From: Hemicentrotus pulcherrimus
Lineage: Eukaryota; Echinodermata; Echinoidea; Camarodonta; Strongylocentrotidae
Assembly: GCA_003118195.1 (NCBI GenBank)
Contig: BEXV01001303.1
Span: 80,162 to 96,109 of the forward strand
Direction: 5' to 3'
Length of the DNA stretch: 15,948 nt
Notes under the pieces: generated by a model
The model's database searches: none
What the model saw: the letters and a program-made list of their open reading frames with translations, nothing else
Told to the model about the DNA's origin: nothing
Made by a program: the position numbers and the translations under genes
In this document: piece after piece, positions 8,281 through 15,795 of the stretch
Layout of the letters: each line of letters opens with the position of its first letter
How positions within the stretch are numbered: position 1 is the first letter of the stretch

Positions 8281-11200
8281 CTGCAGCAAATTGGCAACAA
8301 AAATATAAAATGTAAATTGGAGTTGAGGTAACAAAAAAATATAGACTATAACACAATCCAACAAAACTTCTCACCAAATAGTCATTTTCATTAAGAAAAT
8401 AGCCTTAGCATTTGCCAAATAATTTGGCAGATGGTACTTATTTAGACATAGAAAAATTTGGTAATACTTTTTGTTAGATTCTATGAGTATCAAAGTTGTG
8501 GAGTAATAAGCAAAACAAACGAGGCATTCCACAAAGTGTAGGACCTGTGTCAAGGCTAGATATATTATCTACCTGCAATTCAATTGAATGATTTTGAATG
8601 CATATATGCATATCAATTTACTAGATTTTGTTTGAGATACAGTGAAACTTGAATATAAAATTATATGGTCTTTATAGACCTGTTCCTTTTTAATGTTTCA
8701 ATGACAAACACTGTTCAAGGGAAACAGAAAATTGGTCACTAAAGCCAGTTGGTTTTTCTATACAGGTGGTCCCTAAAACATGTTTCACTGCCATGTCTCT
8801 TTAGAGCCAGAGGGTGTGTTAAAGGGATCCGGTAACTTTGTCTCAGATTCTGAAACAAAATACTGGATTTAGCTCATGATGCAATAATTATAAACCTTTA
8901 GGTCAGTCAGGAACCCCATGACTTTTACAAGCCGATCGCCTGTCCGATTATCAAGATATTTATGAATGGAATTACAAATTGTGAAAACCGTTCGCCCGAC
9001 GGTTTTCAGCAAAGCATTACATAAGGTCTAATGGTCATAAAAACTGAATGCTAACCCTGGTGATTGACAAAACCTGTTATTGGGTAAACCCTTGAACGGT
9101 GTCAAATTCCAATGAGAGCTGACTTCTATGTGTCTTTAACTCTGCTACAGTAGGAGTTACAGCCTTCTGGCTCCAAATGGATGAGATGCAGCCCTACATA
9201 CCATTCTGCCACGTTCTGATGAACTCGCGAAGGACATCGGATTCAAAGTCATCTTCGGGCTCCAGCTTAAACCTCAGTCCATCGGCAGTAAAGATTCCTA
9301 CGTTGATGTCTTCACCGCTGTCGTCGAGCTCCAGCTGTTTCATCTCAGCCGCGAACTCTTCCTCGTCGGCGATGGCGAAGTGGAGCTCGCCGAACTCCTT
9401 GTCCTTGGCTACCTCAACGATCTTTTGACGATAGATCTCGGTGGCTAAGATCATGAGAGGGAGAGAAATAATGCAAAAAGTCTCATCTCTGATCTGCTGG
9501 TCACATGAGGTCCTGATTACCTTTGCGATTGTGATCACGATTGCAAACGTGACTGCACATTTTAAACACAAAAATGGACATCTAAAATCATGAATCCATG
9601 AATAAATGAACAAATTAATATTTTTATCGGAAAATGAAGCGCACATATTATTTCACGCACTATAATTAAACAAAATGCAACCCTTGCAATCTTTGCGATC
9701 TGCACAAGCCAATCATTAGGTATGTACAAAGTTACTACAAAATCTGTACCATTGTCCCACGTACAGAAATCAGTTATTAGTTCAGACTAAATGAATCCGA
9801 CTGTGACGATCCAAGCCCGGCCTCCCGTTCCGGGATCGGAGAGACCACATATGTGTTCCCAAAATCTATGGTAAAGGGGTACTTTTCACGCAGCAAGGTC
9901 CGGCCCGTATTGACTTTACACACTGGACTTAGGGGGGTAGCTTTCAAAGGGAGGGAACATGCATAGGCATACCCTAAATAACATTGAGTGGGGGGGGGGG
10001 CGGGAATCCGAGCCTGCTTCATGAACTGAAACAGCCAAGACCTGATCATGATTGAAAAACAGACAGGCAAGTATTAACATGCAGCTTTTCTGTGTCCATT
10101 CTTCTTACCAACTCTGTGATCGAAACTCCAGTCCACTGAGAAGAAAGCCACCAGTTGAGGGCGGTCTGTGTAGCGCTTTTCTCTGTTTTCTTTTGTCATC
10201 TGTCCCACCAGAGGAACATCGTTCTCCTTATAGAAGTTCTCCAGGTCTTGGACACTACCGTCAGCCTGCACAGTAATAATGATTATGACAACATGTCTTA
10301 TATTGTGACATACAGAGGGCTGATACTACTGTCATTGTTGTGATCAAAGTACTGAATACGATTTTGCTGAAGAAACAAAGTGCAGATTGCTATTTTCTTG
10401 AAGGAACAAAACAACTGAATATATAATTTTCCAGACCACAAAAAACTGCTAAATACTATTTTACTGGAGATAGAAACTGCTTCATTCTATTATCTTGAGG
10501 ATATGGTCTTTGTGCATATAAGTAACAAGGTAAATCCATAAAGTAAGTAAAATAGGCTTCTTCTTTTTCCAACCTTACCTGAGTGAAAACATGTCTCCAT
10601 GGTTCATACTTGGATCTGAAACGTTCCGGTAAGAAGACAACAACTGATGGAGCATTGATTTTGTAGCTGTCTCGGGAATCCTGATCAAACACATGTGCAA
10701 ATCTGTAGTTATCCCTCAGACTGTTACCTAAGATGGAGAAAGCGGTGAGAGATTGTAAAGTCAAGTTAGCAGTTTGAATAAGCCACTTCATAGATACTAT
10801 CTGCAGATGGCCAGATAAGNCCTAAGATGGAGAAAGCGGTGAGAGATTGTAAAGTCAAGTTAGCAGTTTGAATAAGCCACTTCATAGATACTATCTGCAG
10901 ATGGCCAGATAAAGGTCATTTGAACAAAATTGTAAAACCAACCAAGATCAACATATGTGTTCATGGAGGTTGCATAATCATTCATTTACGCACCAAGGGT
11001 ACATGCTATGATACACAGGCAGAAGTATTTATTTCAAGCGAGCGAGCAAAAGATCCATCTTCGAACAGGTCTACTAAGGCCGCGTTTATGCTTCACTTTT
11101 GAAGGCAGAATGAGCGATTTGTAACGCTCATCGTAAACGCTCATCGTAATCGCAGTTCCACGATGTACTGTTTATGCTCACTTATCTGGCTCCTACAGGC

Positions 11201-14200
11201 AATTCTCTGTGTGTGGCCTTAATTGGTCTTCCAGCTGGATTTGCAAACCTTCACTGTGCATGCTACATAGACCCACTAGAGGTCAGTGCGTTGACCCCAT
11301 TTAAACGCTTTTACAAATTGTAAACGCATCTTTTTGTGAGTTTACGATCGGCGATCGTGATCGCCGTTTTTGGGTGATTCTACAAAAGTGAGCATGAACG
11401 CAACAGTGTTTTAAACGCGTAACAGATGCCTGATTCTGGCCAGAAAAAGTGAAGCATAAACACGCCCTAAGTGTCCTATGTCCTCAGAGATGCCAACCCT
11501 ATAGAATGGCTGTCAGTAACATTTACCATATTAGTCCGTAACAAATGGGGGTCTTTCCGGAACGCAAGACACGGCAGCAAAATTTTCGCGCAAAACGTAC
11601 ACAAACACCCAATCACTCTTACTGCATTTCGAACCTACCATTTTTAAGTCCAAAATAAAAACGTTTTAAAAATCTGTTTGCAGTCAAAGGATCTCCACCT
11701 CGGGTAATTACTCTTTTTATCGCACGATCATCCACCACCCTCAAAACGCACGACCGCATATACTATACCAGTATCAAAAAAGTAATGACGGCGGCCGTGT
11801 TGTTCGGAATTAAACAAGATGGCGACTGACGGCCATGTGCGCGAAAGTGCCTATCCACTGTAGTCAAATTCAGTGAACTTCAGTGAATGCGTGCGACATG
11901 CAGCGCTGTGTACGGAGGCTATGTGATAAGGCCGCATCCGCTATAATGTACTTGTATTTATCGTTTCCCCGTAACCTTTTGATTGTTTACCGTAACGCCG
12001 TAACAAGAGCATTAAAACCGTAACAAATACAGCGAAACCGTAACGGTTGGCATCTCTGCATCCTCCCCACATACTTTACTAGACTTACCTGCATCAAGAT
12101 ATGTAGTGTACAGAGGATCATGGTTATTGTTGAAGAAGCCAACGATGCTGACATCATCCTGGTGGGCAAGGAACTCTCGAAGAGCTTTGGTGGAGCCAAG
12201 GAGCTGGGAACTATCACCAACTTGTTTCTGCATGTACTGAATGATACCTGATAAGATAAAAAAAAAAGATAGGGTCACCTACTTGAAATACTGATACAAT
12301 CAAACCTGTCTATAGCGACTGTCCAAGGGAAACATGTGAAGTGGTCTTTATAGACAGGTTCCTTTAGTACATGTTTCAATGAGAAATCATTTTCAAGGGA
12401 AACAAAAAAGCTGTCTTTGTAGGCAGGTGGTCACTATTAAAAGCACGTTTGACTGATTAATCTTTATGATTACGATATGCAAAGAACTCTGTAGGAACTC
12501 TCGCAAATCCAAGAATTTGGCAACTACCAACAACTTGTTTCTATATGTAAGTGATGATACCTGATAAGCGATAAAAATTGACAGGGTAACTTCGAGCAGG
12601 CATGAAATATAATCTGTTTGGAGGCAGAAGTGGGTGTTAAGTGTATGAGTTAACATCTTTCTGGCTCCAAACAGACGATGTGTGATGCTTATATCAGCTC
12701 TATGGTCCTAACAACTTGTTTTTTCATATACTCCATAATCCCCAGGTTATGAAAAGTGACAGGGTATACTACAGTAGTTTATTAAGTCTGCATTGCTAAT
12801 ATATTGTGTACACTGCCTGGTGATTGTCAAACAATTTTACAGACACTCACAATGCTGAGCAAATCATAAATTAGCTGTATGCTACTACCACCAGACTATT
12901 CGTTACAAATTTAAAGCGAAGTTATGAAAGAAGATAGGTGATAAAAACGGTGACCTGCAAGAGCAAATACTGATGAAAGAGATTTGAATTTTTATATACC
13001 TCTTGATTCTCTGGGTCCTTTGTATTCAAATTCCTTGCCCTTTCTGAAGATCTTGAGTGTAGGATATCCACTCACGTCGAACCTGGTGCCCAGGTCACTT
13101 TCAGCAGTAGCATCTACCTTGGCAATGGGGACGGGCGGATCGTTGCTCTTGAGGGCCGCAGCAGCCGTTTCCAATTCCGGGGCCATCTTCTTGCAGTGGC
13201 CACACCTGTATCATGAGAAAGAGAAACAAAAGATGAAAAACTGCACTTATCCCATCTTAAAAAATGTACTAGGTCCACTCGCAGATACACTATTTGGCGA
13301 TCTTCAAATCTATGCCTGAAGTAGCTGCTATCCATTCCTGTGTTGTACTCTAATGAGTGCAAATCAGATATTAACTGCACTTGTTCCAAGAGATATGCAA
13401 TAAGGAGATGATATGTACTACAAAATCAAATAATACATTGAAATAAAAACACACTGAAGTTCTTCATCTCACAATCGTCAGAGCAAAATGCCAGAATGAA
13501 CAGCTTCAATTTCATGCGATTTTCTTTTTAAAGTATTAAACGAATAACGCCCTAGTTGGAAAAGTATGGAACAAATGCCAATGTAGGCGACCAGAGATTT
13601 ACTAGGATAAGGGTTGCAATTGGGTGTGTAAGGTTAGATTTAGGGTTCTGGGGTTAGAATTGCGTCCAGGATTGAAGTTAAGAATTTGGTTAGTACGACG
13701 TATAGGAAATTGACGTGGAAAAATGGTTGTAAGAAGAGCAAGTGCTGTACAGACGACCATGTACGGAAAGGCAACTTACCATGGTGCATAGAATTCGACC
13801 AGGATGAGATCGGCTTCATTCACAATGTCATCAAAGTTTTCACTGGTCAGCGTAAGGACAGCTTCTGGAGGCGGTGTCCAGTTAGGATCAGATTCCTTCT
13901 TCATGAACTGTACAATACCTAAGAGAGAGAGAAGATTAGATGTGTCCATAAGAAACTCACTTTGCAAATACATTCCTTGTTCGCAGATTGGAGGCGTGAA
14001 AGGGAGATGGCTCAGTCGGTAAAGCGTCTGCCTGTTGAACCAAAGATGATTGGTCGAATCTAACCCAGGCAGATGAAGGAAGCCTGCATTGTGTGCTAAT
14101 GTGCCCCTCCTCTGTTTCATAGACGCAGGCTAAGTTACAGGGGGAAAGCACTCTGTACCTCTGATAGGATGTTAAAAGGAGTGGGAGAAGAAGAAAAGGA

Positions 14201-15313
14201 AGAAGAAGAAACACCTCAACAACAGAACGTTTCAGAAGACTTACCATTCTTTTCTCTTGGTCCATCATAGGCAAAAGGTTTCCCTTTTCTGAAGATCTTC
14301 AAGGTCGGATAACCAGAGACCTCAAAGCGAGAAGCCAGCTCTTGATTCTCGGTTGCGTCCACCTTGGCAAAGGAAACGGGAGGAGTGGCAGACTTCATTT
14401 CAAGGGCAGCGGCAGCATACTCCGGGGCTAGCTTCTTGCAGTGACCACACCTAGAGGAAGACATTCAAGTTGTACGGTTTGAATCTGAGCAATTTAAAGC
14501 CTATCTGCATTAGTTTGACCAGGAGGGATTAGACCTCCCTGCGTGGTAACTGGCAAGTGGTTACCATCAGCTCTCAATTAAATTTTTTAAAGGGGACATG
14601 GGGGACCAATGGTCACCGATTAGGCATTGTTAAAGGGAACAAGTAACTATAAGTAGTGCAATGGGGCTTTAAAGGCAATGTATTCATCAACACTACTTCA
14701 GATTTATGTTTTACTGCGATCTGCTGCCCACTATGTTCCAATGTGTTGACGCCCATGTCCAACAATCATCAATTGATGTCCCTCAAATTTACGCCTTCAC
14801 TGCTAGATGGCACAATTGGAAATATGTAACAGCAGTGGTAGCAATGTCTTTAAAATACCCTGCCATTAATGGAGACTTCTTCTGATTCATCTTTGAAAAT
14901 TGCAAGGCATGATGACTGACTGACTGAGGTATAAGAAATCCTGGATTTTCCTTTGCGAATTTTTTATAGGCAATAAGGTTTTTAAACATTATATTAACAG
15001 AAAAGAAGAATTTTTTAGTTTGATAATCTGAGATGGGTTTGGAAAGTTAATTGCTCCTAGAGTTGAGACTCTACATGTAGATTCATGTAAAATTGTAAAG
15101 CCATCATTGTATTATTTTACTTTAATAATAACATTTATTCTACCAGCAAAGTTTTTAAAATAGTTATATTTTACCAAGGAGCGTAGAATTCCACGAGAAT
15201 GACGTCCTCGCCGTTGACGACATCATCAAAATTGTCCGTAGTCAGTACAAGCACATCGTCTTCTTCCTCCACATGAAATGCCTCCTCCACGAGTTCTTCA
15301 ACAACATTAGATT
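7862..15313 (-). CDS. PDIA4: Protein disulfide-isomerase A4 (ERp72), nine exons, N-terminus outside window
   Basis: The exons are 15313-15175, 14450-14245, 13918-13780, 13205-13000, 12247-12089, 10727-10579, 10265-10109, 9444-9202 and 8280-7862. All have GT-AG borders and compatible phases, and together give about 605 residues. The enzyme forms, breaks and rearranges disulfides in proteins folding in the ER lumen. In fragment numbering, CGHC active sites lie at 48-51 (a°), 163-166 (a) and 514-517 (a'). Each is preceded by EFYAPW and followed by a cis-proline motif (SGYPT, SGYPT, TGFPT) and an Arg near the end of the domain (GPRE, GPRE, GGER). Residues from about 232 to 467 are the b and b' domains without a CxxC. 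The a-domain linker PDWTPPPE-like motif of ERp72 appears as PNWTPPPE, and the acidic VEEEDD stretch matches the tail end of the ERp72 acidic region. The C-terminus is RDEL, a KDEL-type retention signal where mammals have KEEL. Human PDIA4 has 645 residues, so roughly 50-60 are missing, including the signal peptide. Confidence 0.97.
8640..8790. mobile_element. Short element with CAGTGAAAC inverted ends, copy 1
   Basis: CAGTGAAAC (8640-8648) and GTTTCACTG (8782-8790) are perfect inverted repeats. The inside contains GGTCTTTATAGACCTGTTCC, TGTTTCAATGA, TTCAAGGGAAACA and ACAGGTGGTCCCTA, shared with 12297-12455. It lies in the 8281-9201 intron of PDIA4. Confidence 0.65.
8791..9201. other. Rest of PDIA4 intron 8281-9201, with one small hairpin
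   Basis: The only structure I see is a hairpin at about 8985-9009, with arms GAAAACCGT and ACGGTTTTC around a 7-base loop. No exon or matched repeat. Confidence 0.45.
9202..9444 (-). CDS. PDIA4: PDIA4 exon: domain b'
   Basis: 243 bases between TGATCTTAG and donor ATG|GTATGT. It encodes [38 protein letters not shown], and [15 protein letters not shown]. The FAIADEE and SGED(I/V)N motifs are diagnostic of ERp72 b'. It ends one base into a Gly codon. Confidence 0.95.
9445..10108. other. PDIA4 intron with an 11-G run
   Basis: The 664-base intron between exons 9202-9444 and 10109-10265. It holds an uninterrupted run of G at 9990-10000. The open frames at 9777-10070 are shadows without a domain. 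No repeat is matched elsewhere in the window. Confidence 0.5.
10109..10265 (-). CDS. PDIA4: PDIA4 exon: start of domain b'
   Basis: 157 bases between CTGTGCAG and donor TTG|GTAAGA. It starts in phase 0 with [15 protein letters not shown], then [25 protein letters not shown] and HRV, matching the KRYT-RP and VD-SFDYR segments of ERp72. It ends one base into an Ala codon. Confidence 0.95.
10579..10727 (-). CDS. PDIA4: PDIA4 exon: domain b
   Basis: 149 bases between CCATCTTAG and donor CAG|GTAAGG. It encodes [27 protein letters not shown] and [13 protein letters not shown]. The (R/Q)SKYEP motif is characteristic of ERp72 domain b. The acceptor and upstream 93 bases are repeated after the N at 10820, which is probably an assembly artefact. 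Confidence 0.95.
10727..10819. repeat. Direct duplication flanking the N at 10820, copy 1
   Basis: 93 bases from CCTAAGATGGAGAAAGCGGT to GATGGCCAGATAAG. It contains the acceptor of PDIA4 exon 10579-10727 and is repeated at 10821-10912 without a visible substitution until the far end. Confidence 0.9.
10820..10820. other. Single N: assembly join
   Basis: Undetermined base between two copies of the same 93-base segment; very likely an unmerged contig overlap. Confidence 0.9.
10821..10912. repeat. Direct duplication flanking the N at 10820, copy 2
   Basis: Repeats 10727-10819. It recreates the splice acceptor but carries only two exon bases, so it cannot act as an exon. It inflates the apparent length of the 10728-12088 intron. 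Confidence 0.9.
11078..11467. mobile_element. Harbinger-like MITE with TAA target duplication
   Basis: The left end GGCCGCGTTTATGCTTCACT and the reverse complement of the right end GGGCGTGTTTATGCTTCACT agree at 17 of 20 positions, and similarity runs on for about 34 bases to GGCAGAAT/GGCCAGAAT. The 390-base element is flanked by TAA at 11075-11077 and 11468-11470. A 3-bp TWA target and GGGC-type ends fit the PIF/Harbinger superfamily. The interior has several small palindromes, such as GATCGGCGATCGTGATCGCC. No transposase frame. It lies in the 10728-12088 intron of PDIA4. Confidence 0.75.
11485..12058. mobile_element. Element with hAT-like ends CAGAGATGCCAACC
   Basis: CAGAGATGCCAACC (11485-11498) is exactly inverted at 12045-12058 (GGTTGGCATCTCTG). 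CAG-starting ends with GATGCCAAC are typical of hAT non-autonomous elements. The flanking 8 bases do not form a clear duplication, so the element is old or the class is uncertain. CCGTAAC motifs recur inside, mainly near the right end. There is a GC-rich stretch around 11790-11840. It lies just upstream of the donor of exon 12089-12247. Confidence 0.6.
12089..12247 (-). CDS. PDIA4: PDIA4 exon: end of domain a and start of domain b
   Basis: 159 bases between TTATCAG and donor CAG|GTAAGT. Phase 1 on both sides, 52 full codons: [16 protein letters not shown], then the b-domain start [18 protein letters not shown] and YTTYLDA. There is no CxxC. Two decayed copies of its 5' part lie in the intron to its right (about 12465-12563 and 12700-12765). 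Confidence 0.95.
12297..12455. mobile_element. Short element with CAATCAAAC/GTTTGACTG inverted ends, copy 2
   Basis: Ends CAATCAAAC (12297-12305) and GTTTGACTG (12447-12455) differ at one base as an inverted pair. It shares GGTCTTTATAGACAGGTTCC, ATGTTTCAATGA and TTCAAGGGAAACA with 8640-8790. The repeated CTGTCTATA / TATAGACAG words give it a self-complementary interior. Confidence 0.65.
12465..12563 (-). pseudogene. PDIA4: Decayed duplicate of the 5' end of PDIA4 exon 12089-12247 (relic 1)
   Basis: On the - strand a TTATCAG acceptor is followed by GTATCATCACTTACATATAG. The true exon reads GTATCATTCAGTACATGCAG, and both go on with AAACAAGTT. Frame reading gives IITYI, a stop, KQV. Similarity continues with a gap to CGAGAGTTCC and also extends into the intron side (GACAGGGTAAC against GATAGGGTCACC). 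A stop codon and a deletion make it non-functional. Confidence 0.7.
12613..12675. repeat. Foldback repeat in PDIA4 intron
   Basis: TCTGTTTGGAGGCAGAAG (12613-12630) pairs with CTTTCTGGCTCCAAACAGA (12657-12675), with one mismatch and one bulge around a 26-base loop. It sits between the two relics of the duplicated exon. Confidence 0.55.
12700..12765 (-). pseudogene. PDIA4: Second decayed duplicate of the start of the same PDIA4 exon (relic 2)
   Basis: The - strand reads TACCCTGTCACTTTTCATAA, then CCTGGGGATTATGGAGTATA, then TGAAAAAACAAGTTGTTAGG. Translation gives [10 protein letters not shown] against [10 protein letters not shown] in the true exon. The acceptor AG is lost, and a stop codon follows within about nine codons. 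Intron-side similarity (TACCCTGTCA) is shared with relic 1. Confidence 0.6.
13000..13205 (-). CDS. PDIA4: PDIA4 exon: CGHC and second half of domain a
   Basis: 206 bases between ATGATACAG and donor GAG|GTATAT. It encodes [42 protein letters not shown] and GPRESR. By eye it matches 46 of 69 residues of exon 14245-14450. The donor is weaker than the others. Confidence 0.96.
13780..13918 (-). CDS. PDIA4: PDIA4 exon: linker and first half of domain a
   Basis: 139 bases between TCTCTCTTAG and donor ATG|GTAAGT. It encodes [19 protein letters not shown], then [11 protein letters not shown] and ILVEFYAPW. The NWTPPPE linker is typical of ERp72. It is the same length and phases as exon 15175-15313. 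Confidence 0.96.
14001..14215 (+). mobile_element. tRNA-derived SINE in PDIA4 intron
   Basis: The head GGGAGATGGCTCAGTCGGTA has a good Pol III A box (TGGCTCAGTCGG, 14008-14019), followed about 33 bases later by a B box (GGTCGAATCT, 14052-14061). The body carries GGGGGAAAGCACTCTGTACC and CTCTGATAGGATGTTAAA. A GAA-rich tail lies at about 14184-14213. A functional tRNA is not supported. It lies in the short intron between exons 13780-13918 and 14245-14450. Outer limits are approximate. Confidence 0.65.
14245..14450 (-). CDS. PDIA4: PDIA4 exon: CGHC and second half of domain a°
   Basis: 206 bases between TCCTCTAG and donor ATG|GTAAGT. It opens with the last base of the Trp codon followed by [11 protein letters not shown], then [28 protein letters not shown] and GPREKN, and ends one base into a Gly codon. 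It is the same length and phase as exon 13000-13205. Confidence 0.95.
14493..14673 (+). mobile_element. Dispersed TTAA-type MITE, copy R4 (most intact ends)
   Basis: The ends TTTAAAGCC and GGGCTTTAAA are inverted, with the TTAA target in both. The 181-base inside shares ATTAGTTTGACCAGGAGGGA, TTAGACCTCC, GGGGACATGGGGGACCAA, CCGATTAGGCATTG and AAGTAGTGCAATG with the other R copies. It lies in the intron 14451-15174 of PDIA4. Confidence 0.75.
14674..15174. other. Rest of PDIA4 intron, nothing recognised
   Basis: AT-rich. The open frame at 14789-14989 on the - strand lacks a domain or splice context. Confidence 0.5.
15175..15313 (-). CDS. PDIA4: PDIA4 exon: acidic region and first half of thioredoxin domain a°
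   Basis: 139 bases between acceptor ATCTATCTAG and donor TTG|GTAAAA. Starts inside a Glu codon (phase 1) and ends after TG of the Trp codon of WCGHC. It encodes acidic residues ([15 protein letters not shown]), then [13 protein letters not shown] and ILVEFYAPW. The preceding exon is not in the window. Confidence 0.93.
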
Positions 15314-15726
15314 CTAGATAGATAACGACAGGATATGGTACAATAGCAATAAAACTAGTAGACACTTACATGTAGGAAGACCACTGAAATCATACACGGT
15401 TAAGTCTCCTAATCTGACAATTTAGTCATTGCACCTCAAACAAGTAAGTTAGATAAGAATTATTATCATTAATTATTAGTAGATCTTCGGCCTACTCTAG
15501 ACCTTTAAATTTCATTTCTCTAGTTGCCCCCCAATTTCAGTACTTTTAGTTTTAATCAATGGACAAAAAAAAACATTGAAGTAATTTGGCCCTAGCCCTT
15601 ATGGCTCTTCTGCATTATGTGTGCGTGTGAGGCCTCCCGCGGGCGAGTCGTTGTGGCCTGCGTTAGAATATAATATAGTTAGAGTCAAGACCTGAATGAC
15701 GCCAGACATATAATTTTCACGGCTAG
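15314..15726. other. Upstream PDIA4 intron, no further exon seen
   Basis: No signal peptide, ATG-led hydrophobic frame or acidic exon is visible before the window ends, so the first PDIA4 exon or exons lie beyond 15948. A short GC-rich patch occurs near 15627-15660. Confidence 0.5.
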
Positions 15727-15795
15727 ATAATAATAATAATAATAAAGTAATTTTTATATAGCGCATAATAATAAATTCTCTATGCGCTTTACAAC
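15727..15795. repeat. (TAA)n microsatellite joined to a TATATAGCGC repeat end
   Basis: About six ATA/TAA units (15727-15745) are followed by TTTTTATATAGCGCATAATA and CTCTATGCGCTTTACA. AGCGCATA (15760-15767) and TATGCGCT (15781-15788) are an inverted pair. TATATAGCGC...GCGCTTTACA next to a TAA/AAT tract is a dispersed-repeat end that I recall from marine animal genomes. Confidence 0.65.

Noticed and set aside
8821..9140. Possible further TTAAAGGG-type MITE starting near GTTAAAGGGATCC
   Set aside because: The best candidate right end (GTCTTTAAC) matches only the outer few bases, too little for an inverted pair.
10821..10912. Second, alternative acceptor or exon for PDIA4
   Set aside because: Only two exon bases follow the duplicated acceptor before the N; an assembly overlap explains it better.
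12393..12656. 87-residue - strand open frame
   Set aside because: It spans part of a transposon copy and relic 1 in a different reading; no conserved domain.
14001..14072. Functional tRNA gene
   Set aside because: Only the A and B boxes fit; a cloverleaf with a proper acceptor stem could not be drawn, and the head is fused to a SINE body and tail.
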